Source: Verrucomicrobiota bacterium
GTDB lineage: Bacteria; Verrucomicrobiota; Verrucomicrobiia; Limisphaerales; UBA11320
NCBI GenBank assembly: GCA_016199985.1
Contig: JACQFQ010000070.1
Span: 1 to 64,000, forward strand
Length of the DNA stretch: 64,000 nt
Direction of reading: 5' to 3'
Position 1 is the stretch's first letter. Each line of letters starts with the position of its first letter. The notes beneath the pieces are model-generated. The model had not been told where the DNA came from and searched no databases. It saw only the letters and a program-made list of their open reading frames with translations. Both the position numbers and the translations under genes were made by a program. Below, in pieces: positions 8,103 to 16,637 of this stretch.

Positions 8103-9659
8103 CTATCGCCGATTATTCCGCAGAACCAGCACGGAAGGCCCCTTCTCCTTCCAAAGATTCTTCACAAAATCGGGGACAGCCGTGGGCATCTCCACGAGCG
8201 ATCCCAGCACGAGATCGTCATCGCCGTCGCCATCGACGTCCCCGGCTTCCAAGGTGAGCCACCGGCCCGTGATGCTTTCCCCGAAGGTGCTCGCGGCAAA
8301 CTCCAACTTGTTGGTCCCCCCCTGATTCTCCAGATACACAAAGGATTCGCGGGGCGACTGCTCATAGTCCGGGAAGAAGGAGATGGCCGCGATGTCCATG
8401 TCGCCGTCGCCGTCGAAGTCTCTCGCCACGGCGCGATAGGCGCCGTTCAGCGGGAAGAAAAACGACTCACGAAACTCCAGGTTGCCGCGGTTCAGATAAA
8501 TCCGAATCCCGTGATGCGCGCGAGGCGGCGAGGTGGTGAAGTCGGCGTTGTCGCCGTTCGTCACGAGCAGGTCGGGCTTGCCGTCCCCGTTGAAATCGAC
8601 CAACTCAAATCCGCTGTGGCCCCAGCTCGGCGGACGCTGGAAGATCACCCGTTTCTCAAACCCGCCCTTGCCGTCGCCCAGAAAGATCATGAACGACTCG
8701 AGGGCCTGCGCCACAAGGACAGCGATATCCGGATGCCCGTCGCCATTGAGATCGCGAACCACGGTCCGCAGCGATCCCGGCTTGTCCAGGAGGACATGCT
8801 CGACGTAGTTGGTTCCGCCCTTCGCCTCGAACCACGACAGGCGCCCCAGCATGTTGCCGTAGGCGCACACCACCAGGTCCTCGCGTCCGTCTCCATTCAG
8901 GTCGGCCACCTGGATGTCGCTGAGCCTCGGCATAAGCCCGCCCAGCGCGCGTCGGACGACTCCCTGCTCCGTCTTTTCGTAAAAGAGGATCTGCCCGATC
9001 TGCTGGTCTCGCGGAAAGAAGTGTCCGACGCAGGCGAAGAAAAAGCCGCGCGAGTTCTCGACCATCGCCGTGGGAATGTTTCCGAGAGCGAGGGAATAGC
9101 GGAGCTTGCCGCCGGGGGAAAGGACATCGATGCCCTGAAAACCCGCGTCGCCCATGATGACGCTGTGCTCGATCGGGTCGATGCGGATCATCGTGGTGCG
9201 GGGAGGCGATCGGCGGTGGGAAGGCACGACCAGGCTGAACTGTTTCAGGCCGACCTGGATGCGGCTCTGGTCCTGGATGGAAAAGGTTTTCTCAGGCGCC
9301 GCGGCGATGTAGTACGCGCCGATCTCCTCAAACACATCCTTCGGGATGAGGGGCTTCTCCGGGAAGTATTTCGCCGCGAGCAGCACGTCCAGATCGTTGA
9401 AGTATCCATTCGTCGGCGGAGGCTCCACTCCGGCCATGTACTTCATCTTGGGCAGCAGCTCATTCTTCCAGGTCGCGCGATCGAGTTGCGCGGGATCGGG
9501 AACGGCATGACAGAGTTGGCAGTAGCTGAGCGCCAGGAGCCGTCCCCGCGAGTGATCGGAATCGCCCGCGGCGGGTCCGTCCGCGCCGGAAGCGACGCCT
9601 CCAAACAAAGGAAGAGACGATGCCAGGGCGGCAAGAATCAGGGGGCGCGGCAGGCGCAT
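8103..9659 (-). CDS. Secreted FG-GAP/VCBS protein with an N-terminal CxxCH motif
   Basis: Exported protein of 518 residues. The start MRLPRPLILAALASSLPLF is chosen because it gives a clean signal peptide; the frame stays open upstream without protein character. Shortly after the signal peptide, ALSYCQLCHAVPDP contains a CxxCH c-type haem motif. The rest is a beta-propeller-like array of FG-GAP repeats with at least five calcium-loop motifs (DLNGDGREDL, DLNGDGHPDI, DFNGDGKPDL, DFDGDGDMDI, DVDGDGDDDL). Proteins combining a cytochrome-like head with FG-GAP repeats are common in PVC bacteria, but their substrate is unknown. It probably acts in the periplasm or at the cell surface. Confidence 0.8.
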   Translation of the reverse strand: MRLPRPLILAALASSLPLFGGVASGADGPAAGDSDHSRGRLLALSYCQLCHAVPDPAQLDRATWKNELLPKMKYMAGVEPPPTNGYFNDLDVLLAAKYFPEKPLIPKDVFEEIGAYYIAAAPEKTFSIQDQSRIQVGLKQFSLVVPSHRRSPPRTTMIRIDPIEHSVIMGDAGFQGIDVLSPGGKLRYSLALGNIPTAMVENSRGFFFACVGHFFPRDQQIGQILFYEKTEQGVVRRALGGLMPRLSDIQVADLNGDGREDLVVCAYGNMLGRLSWFEAKGGTNYVEHVLLDKPGSLRTVVRDLNGDGHPDIAVLVAQALESFMIFLGDGKGGFEKRVIFQRPPSWGHSGFELVDFNGDGKPDLLVTNGDNADFTTSPPRAHHGIRIYLNRGNLEFRESFFFPLNGAYRAVARDFDGDGDMDIAAISFFPDYEQSPRESFVYLENQGGTNKLEFAASTFGESITGRWLTLEAGDVDGDGDDDLVLGSLVEMPTAVPDFVKNLWKEKGPSVLVLRNNRR

Positions 9660-9716
9660 TCGAGGGACGTTAGTAAAGGAGGGCGCAAAAAGAACCCAAA
9701 AAAAAGCGCGGCTCGT

Positions 9717-9745
9717 TTGACATCCCTCCGGCCCACCGATAGGTT
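9717..9745 (+). promoter_or_regulatory. Candidate sigma-70 promoter for the Fe-S carrier gene
   Basis: A perfect TTGACA at 9717-9722 is separated by 17 bases from TAGGTT at 9740-9745, a weak -10 box. Transcription would start about 18 bases before the ATG at 9770. The good -35 and correct spacing support it; the -10 matches only half of the consensus. Confidence 0.45.
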
Positions 9746-9769
9746 CGCTCCGGTTAGAAACCAAGACAC

Positions 9770-10120
9770 ATGAGCACCGCCGTCCACACAGACCCGATCG
9801 TCACTCTCACCGAGTCCGCCGCCAACCAGATCCGATCCATGCAGGCGGACCAGCCCGAGAACCAGGGCAAACCCCTCCGGATTTATGTCGAGGAGGGCGG
9901 TTGCTCCGGACTGCAATACGGGATGACCTTTGATGAAAGGCGGGATGGCGACGTCTCGCATGAGTTTTTCGGAGTGGGGGTCATCGTCGACTCCATGAGC
10001 GCCGAGTTTGTCAAAGGAGCGGTCGTCGATTTTTCCGACGCGCTCACCGGCGGAGGTTTCAAGATCTCCAACCCGAAAGCCAAGACCAGCTGCGGTTGCG
10101 GCAAGTCTTTCGAGGCCTGA
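9770..10120 (+). CDS. erpA: Iron-sulfur cluster insertion protein, A-type (HesB/IscA/ErpA)
   Basis: A 116-residue A-type carrier that receives Fe-S clusters from a scaffold and delivers them to apo-enzymes in the cytoplasm. The three conserved cysteines are visible: one in EEGGCSGLQYGM (about residue 45) and two in TSCGCGKSFEA close to the C-terminus. The residues DSMSAEFVKGAVVDF correspond to the conserved central strand region. No isc or suf genes are adjacent, so it is a stand-alone gene. ErpA is chosen over IscA on context only; assignment within the family is uncertain. Confidence 0.92.
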   Translation: MSTAVHTDPIVTLTESAANQIRSMQADQPENQGKPLRIYVEEGGCSGLQYGMTFDERRDGDVSHEFFGVGVIVDSMSAEFVKGAVVDFSDALTGGGFKISNPKAKTSCGCGKSFEA

Positions 10121-10144
10121 TCGCGCCCAGCGTCTCCCGACCTT

Positions 10145-11623
10145 TCAAGCGCCCCGCCCTTCCAGGCGGGGCGTTTCCCTTTGCCGCGGCGCCGCCCAGA
10201 GCAAGGCCATCGTGATCAGCGCGTTGAGGATGAGCAATTCGAACCCGAACTCGTAGCCCCGGAACCATCGCTTCGAATTCGCGTTCACCCACCAGCAAAT
10301 CGCCGGGCTCGCCGCGCAGAGAATCGGGATCCAGCGGTCGGACACCCGACGATGGCTCATCATGCCGAGCACAAAGAGCCCCATCAGCGGCCCGTAGGTG
10401 TAGGTGGCGAGATCGAGAACGACCTGGATAATCGCAGGCCTGTCGACCAGCCGAAACCCGAGAATCACCAGAAGGAGCAACACCGCGAAAGCGACATGCG
10501 TGATGTGCCGGGTCCGCACGGCGGATCTTGAGTCCAAGGCCGCGCCGTCCTGCATGCCGAGGAGATCGAGGCAGAACGAGGTGGTGAGGGCTGTGAGCAC
10601 CGAGTCCGCGCTGGAGAAGGTGGCGGCGGTCAATCCGATCACGAAGACCACCGCGGCAAAAGGACCGAGATGCTGCAACGCCAGAAGCGGGAACAGTTGG
10701 TCGGTGCGCTGAGGCGTCGCAATTCCCTTCGCGGAAGCGTAGGCGTAAAGCAACGCTCCGAGCCCCAGGAACAGCGCGTTGACAAGAACAACAATCACGC
10801 CGAACCAGTACAGGTTTTTCTGGGCTTCCTTCAGGTTCGGACAGCTGAGGTTCTTCTGCATGCTGTTCTGATCCAGGCCGGTCATCACGACCGCCAAAAA
10901 GACGCCGCTGAGAAACTGCTTCCAGAAGTAGTCGCGCCCCCGCCAATCCCAGAAGAAAACGTCGGAATAAGGGCTGTCCGCCACGGCCCGCCAGGCGCCA
11001 GTCCATCCGAGTCCGAGTTCATGCTGGATGACCGCGATGGAAAGGACGACTCCGAGCAGCAGGAACGTGGATTGAAAGGTGTCGGTCCACACCAGCGTGC
11101 GTATTCCGCCGCGGTAGGTATAGGCGAGGATCAGAGCGATAATGGCTGTTACCGAAAGCCAGAATGGAACATGCCACGCGTCGAAGACAAAGGTTTGGAT
11201 CACGCTGGCCGCGAGATAGAGGCGCGCCCCGGCGCCGAGCAATCGAGCAACAAGGAAAAACGCCGCGCCTGTTCTCTGGGCATGCCTCCCGAAGCGACCG
11301 AGGAGGTAGCCGTAGATGGAAGTGAGATTCAGGCGGTAGTAGAGCGGCAGAAGCACAGCCGCGATGATCGCGTAGCCCACCATGTAGCCGAGCACCACCT
11401 GGAGATACGAGAAGTGTGTGAGTCCGACGGCGCCCGGGACCGAGATGAAAGTCACGCCCGAAAGCGAATCGCCGATCAGCCCGAAGGCGACGACGTACCA
11501 GGGCGACTGCTTGTTCCCGAGATAATACGCGGCGCTGCCCGCGTTCCTCCCGGTCACCGAGGCGATCCCCAGCAGGCATGCGAAGTACGCGGCGATGCAA
11601 CCAAGGATCAGGATGGGCGACAT
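10145..11623 (-). CDS. Sodium:solute symporter family (SSF) transporter
   Basis: Polytopic inner-membrane protein of 492 residues with about 13 hydrophobic segments. The family pattern is clear: an unwound first helix followed by SAAYYLGNKQSPWYVVAFG, then SLSGVTFISVPG, and a later DQNSMQKNLSCPNLKEAQKN block characteristic of the SSF family. The start at MSPILILGCIAAYFACL directly precedes the first membrane helix; a longer frame to 11731 is not supported. Such proteins import sugars, amino acids, nucleosides or sialic acid with Na+. The substrate cannot be assigned. It is convergent with the Fe-S carrier gene and divergent from the MFS gene. Confidence 0.88.
   Translation of the reverse strand: MSPILILGCIAAYFACLLGIASVTGRNAGSAAYYLGNKQSPWYVVAFGLIGDSLSGVTFISVPGAVGLTHFSYLQVVLGYMVGYAIIAAVLLPLYYRLNLTSIYGYLLGRFGRHAQRTGAAFFLVARLLGAGARLYLAASVIQTFVFDAWHVPFWLSVTAIIALILAYTYRGGIRTLVWTDTFQSTFLLLGVVLSIAVIQHELGLGWTGAWRAVADSPYSDVFFWDWRGRDYFWKQFLSGVFLAVVMTGLDQNSMQKNLSCPNLKEAQKNLYWFGVIVVLVNALFLGLGALLYAYASAKGIATPQRTDQLFPLLALQHLGPFAAVVFVIGLTAATFSSADSVLTALTTSFCLDLLGMQDGAALDSRSAVRTRHITHVAFAVLLLLVILGFRLVDRPAIIQVVLDLATYTYGPLMGLFVLGMMSHRRVSDRWIPILCAASPAICWWVNANSKRWFRGYEFGFELLILNALITMALLWAAPRQRETPRLEGRGA
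10151..10178 (+). terminator. Intrinsic terminator after the Fe-S carrier gene
   Basis: A perfect 8-bp GC stem (GCCCCGCC against GGCGGGGC, 6-base loop) is followed by GTTTCCCTTT. It ends the plus-strand Fe-S gene and lies inside the last codons of the convergent symporter gene. Confidence 0.65.
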
Positions 11624-11761
11624 GAGCAGGGCGAATCTGGAGAATGAAGCGCGGGCGTCACAAGTTTGTCTGCGTGGGGGAGGATCACTAGCGAGGCGCG
11701 GTACGGGAAGCAAACATTTACGGGTTCCCATCCGATCCTTCCGCGGCTATACCGCCCCGTC

Positions 11762-13129
11762 ATGCGCCACGAACCTCAGGAGCCACAGGGCAAGGGCCCC
11801 TCCCTCCCCGCGGCGGGAACACGCCGGATCCCCAAGAGCTCCGTCGTCGGATGGGTCCTCTACGATCTCGCCAACACGATTTTTTCGATGGGGGTGATCT
11901 CGATGACGTTTCCCCTTTGGGTGCGCGACGCTGTGGGCGCCGAAAACGCGGACAAGAAATACGGATTCATCAGCGCGATTTCGATGGGAATCGTGTTCCT
12001 GATGTCTCCTTTGCTCGGAGCGATGACCGATCGAGCTCCGCGCCGCCTGCCCTTCCTCACCGTCAGCACGCTGATATGCGTCGGCCTCACCGCCATGCTG
12101 GGACGGGGCGGCTTCGGCTGGACCGCGCTGATGTTCATCCTGGCCAACATCGCCTACCAGGCCGGCACTCAGTTCTACGACTCGCTGCTCCCCGAAGTGA
12201 GCACGGAATCCAATCGGGGGAGAATCGGGGGCATCGGAGTGGGGATAGGCTATCTGGGATCGTTCGTCGCGGTGGCGCTGAGCCAGATGCTGGACGAGCG
12301 GCCAAAGTCGACCCTCTTCCTCGCCTACGGCGCCAGCTTTCTGGCGTTTTCGCTGCCGTGCATGCTCTGCCTGCGAGAGCGCGGCAACCCGAACCCCAAG
12401 CCCTTGAACCTTCAGGCCGCGATCGCGAGCGTGGCCGAAACCGTCCGCACGATCCGTTCCAGCCAGGAATACCCGGGGCTTCTGCGATTCCTGATCGGTC
12501 GCATGTTCTACACCGACGCGATCAACACGGTCATCAGCGTCATGGCGCTGTTTGTGATGAACGTGGCCATGACCTCGGGCCTGGAGAGAAAGGAAGGCGA
12601 AGGCCAGGTCACCAGGATCATGGTCTGCGCGATCACCTTCGCGGTCGTTGGCGGGTTTGTTTGGGGGGCGCTGAACGATCGCCTGGGACCCAAGAAAACC
12701 CTGAGCATCGTCCTGATCTCTTGGATGGGAATACTGATCTTCGCCGGGCTGATCGGCGTTATGGGATGGCCGCTGTGGACCATGTATGTGATGGGGTCGC
12801 TGGCTGGCTTCTGCCTGGGAGGGGTGTGGTCGGCGGATCGTCCCTTCATGCTGCGGCTGACGCCGCCGGATCGGGTCGGCGAGTTTTATGGATTGTATGG
12901 GATGGTGGGGCGCTTCTCAGCGATCACAGGCCCGCTGATCTGGGGCACGGCGACGCACTTCATTGTGCAGTGGCAATCGGGCGGAAAGGCCGCGACAGGC
13001 GAATTGCAGCAAGCGCAGTGGGCGCGCGTGGCGCAGGGCGGAGCGGTCGTGGCGCTGCTGGGCATGGTGCTGGTCGGATTCCTGATCCTGCGCGCGGTCA
13101 GCGACCAGCCGGTCAAGCGGGAAGCTTGA
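11762..13129 (+). CDS. MFS transporter, UMF1/Atg22-like
   Basis: A 455-residue major facilitator with about 12 membrane segments. The opening VGWVLYDLANTIFSMGVISM matches the UMF1 family pattern (LYDxANSxF). Loop 2-3 reads GAMTDRAPRR, the MFS motif A position, and a second half-repeat appears around GALNDRLGPKKTLSI. It is an inner-membrane carrier for an unknown solute, perhaps a sugar or amino-acid exporter. Start ATG at 11762 was chosen over an in-frame site 96 bases upstream because family similarity begins soon after it. Its last 17 bases overlap the end of the convergent TatD-family gene. Confidence 0.85.
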   Translation: MRHEPQEPQGKGPSLPAAGTRRIPKSSVVGWVLYDLANTIFSMGVISMTFPLWVRDAVGAENADKKYGFISAISMGIVFLMSPLLGAMTDRAPRRLPFLTVSTLICVGLTAMLGRGGFGWTALMFILANIAYQAGTQFYDSLLPEVSTESNRGRIGGIGVGIGYLGSFVAVALSQMLDERPKSTLFLAYGASFLAFSLPCMLCLRERGNPNPKPLNLQAAIASVAETVRTIRSSQEYPGLLRFLIGRMFYTDAINTVISVMALFVMNVAMTSGLERKEGEGQVTRIMVCAITFAVVGGFVWGALNDRLGPKKTLSIVLISWMGILIFAGLIGVMGWPLWTMYVMGSLAGFCLGGVWSADRPFMLRLTPPDRVGEFYGLYGMVGRFSAITGPLIWGTATHFIVQWQSGGKAATGELQQAQWARVAQGGAVVALLGMVLVGFLILRAVSDQPVKREA

Positions 13130-13919
13130 ACTTCGGACACTGGCTGAGAAAGCGAATCGGGTTCTGGTAGATCAAGCGATCGACCGCCTCGGCGCTGTGT
13201 CCGCGACGGCGCATCTCCAGCGCCGCGTAGGGCACCGCCAGCGGAACGCTCACGCCCCAGTCGCAAGCGCTGTTCATCCAGACACGCTCAGCCCCGTACA
13301 TCTCCACAATATCGACGGCGCGCGCGGAGGTGCACTTGGACTCGGGATACAACGTCATCCCGGCCCAGAACCCAGCGTCCAGCACCCGCCGAACCGTGTG
13401 CTCCTCCACGTGATCAATGATGCAGCGCTCCGGACGAATGCGTGAATCGGACTGGAGCACATCGAGAATCAAGCGCGTGCCCTTCAACTTATCCTCCAGG
13501 TGCGGGGTATGGACGAGGATCAACTGCTGCTCGCGAGCGGCCAGATCCACGTGCTTCTCGAGCACCTTCACCTCGTTCCGCGAATTCTTGTTCAACCCGA
13601 TCTCCCCGATGCCCAGGACCGTGGGACGATCAAGAAACTTGGGAATGAGGGCGAGGACGTCGTCGGCCAGCGCGATGTCCTCGCTCTCCTTGGGATTGAT
13701 GCACAGCCAGCAAAAGTGCGGGAGGCCGAACCGAGCGGCCCGCTTAGGCTCGTGCTCAGTGAGCTGGCAGAAGTAGTCGTGGAATCCGTCCGCGGAGCTG
13801 CGGTCGAATCCCGCCCAGAACGCGGGCTCGCAAACCGCCTGGCAGCCCGCCGTCGCCATGTCGAGGTAGTCATCCGTCACCAGGCTGACCATGTGTCCGT
13901 GAGGCTCGATGTATCGCAT
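13113..13919 (-). CDS. TatD-family metal-dependent hydrolase
   Basis: A 268-residue TIM-barrel amidohydrolase. Metal ligands can be traced: HGH at the N-terminus (EPHGHMVS), Glu in GIGEIGLNKN, His in ILVHTPHLEDK, His in IIDHVEEHT, and Asp in NSACDWGVS. The sequence is closer to the TatD-like proteins found in ebo-type gene clusters (EboB) than to the housekeeping nuclease, but no UbiA-like or dehydroquinate-synthase-like ebo genes are nearby, so that resemblance is weak evidence. It follows the 86-residue gene at 13989 on the same strand (69-base gap), suggesting an operon. The substrate is unknown. Confidence 0.8.
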   Translation of the reverse strand: MRYIEPHGHMVSLVTDDYLDMATAGCQAVCEPAFWAGFDRSSADGFHDYFCQLTEHEPKRAARFGLPHFCWLCINPKESEDIALADDVLALIPKFLDRPTVLGIGEIGLNKNSRNEVKVLEKHVDLAAREQQLILVHTPHLEDKLKGTRLILDVLQSDSRIRPERCIIDHVEEHTVRRVLDAGFWAGMTLYPESKCTSARAVDIVEMYGAERVWMNSACDWGVSVPLAVPYAALEMRRRGHSAEAVDRLIYQNPIRFLSQCPKFKLPA

Positions 13920-13988
13920 CCGATGAAAACCTTGGGGAGAAGTGGAGGGATGTCAGTTGAAGCGGTGTTGGTCTCGCTGGGGAGGGCG

Positions 13989-14249
13989 TCAGCCCGGATA
14001 AGCTCCGATCGCGCCCTTGCCAGGGGCCGCCGCGATCGGCTCCAACGTGGGATCGCTCAACGAAAGAAGAACCCGCTCCGCGCGACCCTGATCCGGCTTC
14101 CCCAACTCGGCGATCGCCTGACGCAACGCGTTGAGACGGAAATCGGCCTCGCCCTGTCCCCGATCGATCCGATCGAGAAACGCCGCCAAGTCAATGAGCC
14201 TAGCCCGGGCGTCCATGAAGTAAAGGTCGAGCAGTTTTTGCCGAGTCAT
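13989..14249 (-). CDS. Small conserved-looking protein of unknown function (86 aa)
   Basis: Not recognised. The protein starts MTRQKLLDLYFMDARARLID, is helical and charged for about 65 residues, then ends in a Pro/Gly/Ala-rich tail. It has no signal peptide, cysteines or metal motif. It precedes the TatD-family hydrolase on the same strand and probably shares its transcript, so it may be an accessory subunit. That is an inference from position alone. Confidence 0.65.
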   Translation of the reverse strand: MTRQKLLDLYFMDARARLIDLAAFLDRIDRGQGEADFRLNALRQAIAELGKPDQGRAERVLLSLSDPTLEPIAAAPGKGAIGAYPG

Positions 14250-14403
14250 ATGATGTCAGGTCTTGGACGCTAGCCAGGATGCGCTCTATTCGTCCATTGT
14301 TTCAGTAAAGCCGGAAGGCCTTGCGCCCCGGCGGCCGTGAAAAAAATTGAGTGATTTGCCTCTTCGAAACGTTTAATAATTGGTCGATCGACTGACAAAA
14401 ACT

Positions 14404-14733
14404 ATGAAAAGCTCCACCTGGTTCAAAACGTGCCTGGCCACTGCGTCCGCCCTGGCTCTCGCCTTCACCTTGAGCGCCGCTGACTCGCCCGCCAAGGATT
14501 CCAAGGAAAAAGCCGCCAAGGCCAAGCCCTACCCGCTCAAGACCTGCATCGTCTCGGACGAGAAGCTGGACGCCGATCCCAGCATGAAGTCCGTCGCCTT
14601 CAACCACGAAGGCCAGGAGATCAAGCTTTGCTGCAAGAGCTGCATGAAGGATTTCAAGAAAGACCCGGCCAAATACGTCAAGAAGCTCAACGCCGCGGCC
14701 AACAAGGACGACAAGGCCAAGAAGAAGGCCTAG
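14404..14733 (+). CDS. Secreted YHS-like small protein, predicted metal binding
   Basis: A 109-residue exported protein: signal peptide MKSSTWFKTCLATASALALA, cleavage near TLSAAD, then a Lys/Ala-rich linker. The folded part resembles a YHS domain: KTCIVSDEKLD, then KLCCKSCMKDFKKDP and AKYVKKL, matching the C...CCxxCxxxFxxxPxxY pattern of metal-binding YHS modules. The C-terminal tail is highly basic. It is the first of five genes on the plus strand that end in a CusA-type pump, so a periplasmic copper/silver chaperone or sensor role is inferred. A TTG eight codons earlier is a less likely start. The upstream sequence is AT-rich (GTTTAATAATTGG) and may hold the operon promoter. Confidence 0.8.
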   Translation: MKSSTWFKTCLATASALALAFTLSAADSPAKDSKEKAAKAKPYPLKTCIVSDEKLDADPSMKSVAFNHEGQEIKLCCKSCMKDFKKDPAKYVKKLNAAANKDDKAKKKA

Positions 14734-14753
14734 CCGCCCGGACCCCTGTTCCT

Positions 14754-15164
14754 GTGCGCCCCCCGACCCCCATTGAACGACGCGGAATCCGGCTGATCGC
14801 CCTCGCGCTGATCTGCCTGCAGTTCCTCGCCATTTCGCCCGCCTCCATGGGCTGGGTGGTCGGACGAGGCGCGCGCTGCGCCTGCTCAGAGTCCGAGACG
14901 GATGTCGTCTCGGACGCCTCCGACAAGATTCCCTGCGAGAGGGCGGCCTGCTGCCGCATGCAGTCGGCCGCCCCCTCCACCCTTCCCCTTTCGAACGCCG
15001 CTCCCATTCACGCCGACGACAGCTTGCTCGCGGCGTTGATTCCTCCCTCGCTCGCATGGACGTCGGCGCCCTCCGCGCCATCGTTTTTGCGAGACTCCCT
15101 TCGTCTCTCCCGCCCCGCCTCCATTCTCGCGCTGTTCGCGCGGGACTGCGCCTGGCTGATCTGA
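14754..15164 (+). CDS. Small Cys-rich exported or membrane protein in the metal-efflux operon
   Basis: A 136-residue protein starting at GTG (VRPPTPIERRG), 20 bases after the YHS-like gene. A hydrophobic segment (IRLIALALICLQFLAIS) could be a signal peptide or membrane anchor. It is followed by two cysteine groups, CACSESETD and CERAACCRM, suited to soft-metal binding. The remainder is low-complexity Ser/Ala/Pro. No family is recognised. Small Cys-rich proteins of this layout are often encoded ahead of CusCBA-like operons, so a metal-related role is inferred from context. The start codon is uncertain. Confidence 0.6.
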   Translation: MRPPTPIERRGIRLIALALICLQFLAISPASMGWVVGRGARCACSESETDVVSDASDKIPCERAACCRMQSAAPSTLPLSNAAPIHADDSLLAALIPPSLAWTSAPSAPSFLRDSLRLSRPASILALFARDCAWLI

Positions 15165-15317
15165 TCCCCCTCCCCTCGCAGAAGTGCTGTGTCCACGCGT
15201 GGATGCGTTGGACGCTTTGCTCCGTACGTCCTGTCCTGCAGTGCAGGTTTCCAGATCAGATTTATGATTTCTCCACGTTTGTTCGTTTGCTCGTATAGGC
15301 TCCTTCGTCTCGCCGAA

Positions 15318-16637
15318 ATGGGGCCGCGCCTCCTGTTGGCGCTCGGCGCGGTGGTTGGCGGACTCTCGTCGCCCGCCGCGGAACCCGCGCCGGCCGTCGT
15401 CACCCCCGCGCTGGTTCAAGGCTATGTGGAATGGGCGCGCACGAACAACCCGGGGCTTCAGGCGGCCCAGTCCCGCTCGGAGTCGGCGCGACTCGCGATA
15501 GGGGCGATCAAGAAGTGGGAAGATCCCGTCGCGAAAGTCGGGGGCGCAGGCGCCACGCCGCGGGGACTGAAGTTGCGGGAGGACGGGGATTTGATCTATG
15601 GGGCGGAGCAGCGACTCCCGCTCTTCGGAAAATACGCCGCGCGGGCGGACGTCGCCGCGCAGGAGTGGTCCCTGGCGCAGAAGACCGCCGACTATCAATT
15701 CCAGATGCTCCGTCGCGAGGTCGCCAAGACTCTGTTCCGCGCCGCCCTCTCGGCAGGGCGCATCCAAGGCGCTCAGGAGGATCTGGCCCAGCTCGAAACC
15801 TGGGCGAGCGTCGCTGAACAGCGCTACTCGGCCGGCGGCGGATCGCAGATCGAAGTGTTGCGCCTGCGGTCCGAAGGATCGAAACTGCGCGAAGCGTTGC
15901 AAACCCGCCGGCTTCAGCTTCGCCAGGAGCAGGCTTCGCTGAATCGCATCCTCGCGCGCGATCCTCAGGCCCCGCTGCCGGAGCTCTCGCTCCCGGAGGT
16001 CTTCCCGGATCTTCCCTACTCCGCAGCCCTGGCCGACATTGCGGTGCGCTACGAGCCCCGGCTCCAGCTGCTGCACCAGGAGACCGTCATCGCGGAATCG
16101 CGGGTCTCGCTCGCTCGCGCCGAGACCAAACCGGAAGTCGCCGTGGGCGTCGAGGGACGCCACTACAGCGGAGACGCCGGGCTGCGCGGCGGAAGCATCA
16201 TGCTCGCGATGTCGCTCCCCTGGTTCAACGGCGACAAAAACCGAAAGAGTATCGGGAAGGAGAAGGCGCGGGTCGAAGCCGCGCGGCTGGAGTCCGCCGA
16301 CTACCAGCTCGCCATCCGCGAGGAGGTGCACCGACTGACCACGATGGCCAACACCGCGCGACGCGAGGCCCTGCTGTATCAGGACGAAATCGTCCCTCGA
16401 GCCCAGCTCATTGTTCAGACGGCCTCGAGCGCATGGAGGGCAGGCCGGGGCCAGTTCGCCGAGCTGATGGAAGGCCGGCGCATGCTCGTCGAAGCCCGAC
16501 AGCTCCGGCTGCAGGCGATCGCGGACCAGTTTCTATCGTTGTCCGAGCTCCTGCTCTGTTGCGGGCTTTCGGATCTTGAGGCGCTGGACATTTTCCGGGA
16601 TGCCTCCCCATCAACCCCCTCTCAACCGAAGCCATGA
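15318..16637 (+). CDS. Outer membrane efflux protein (TolC/CusC-like)
   Basis: Outer-membrane channel of the tripartite efflux system. The start MGPRLLLALGAVVGGLSSPA gives a clear signal peptide; the frame is open 129 bases further upstream, and an ATG at 15264 is an alternative. The protein (439 residues) is largely long amphipathic helices with the two-repeat OEP arrangement: LVQGYVEWARTNNPGLQAAQ opens repeat one and SLPEVFPDLPYSAALADIAV opens repeat two. No lipobox is present. The ATGA overlap with the adaptor gene indicates translational coupling. Confidence 0.88.
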   Translation: MGPRLLLALGAVVGGLSSPAAEPAPAVVTPALVQGYVEWARTNNPGLQAAQSRSESARLAIGAIKKWEDPVAKVGGAGATPRGLKLREDGDLIYGAEQRLPLFGKYAARADVAAQEWSLAQKTADYQFQMLRREVAKTLFRAALSAGRIQGAQEDLAQLETWASVAEQRYSAGGGSQIEVLRLRSEGSKLREALQTRRLQLRQEQASLNRILARDPQAPLPELSLPEVFPDLPYSAALADIAVRYEPRLQLLHQETVIAESRVSLARAETKPEVAVGVEGRHYSGDAGLRGGSIMLAMSLPWFNGDKNRKSIGKEKARVEAARLESADYQLAIREEVHRLTTMANTARREALLYQDEIVPRAQLIVQTASSAWRAGRGQFAELMEGRRMLVEARQLRLQAIADQFLSLSELLLCCGLSDLEALDIFRDASPSTPSQPKP

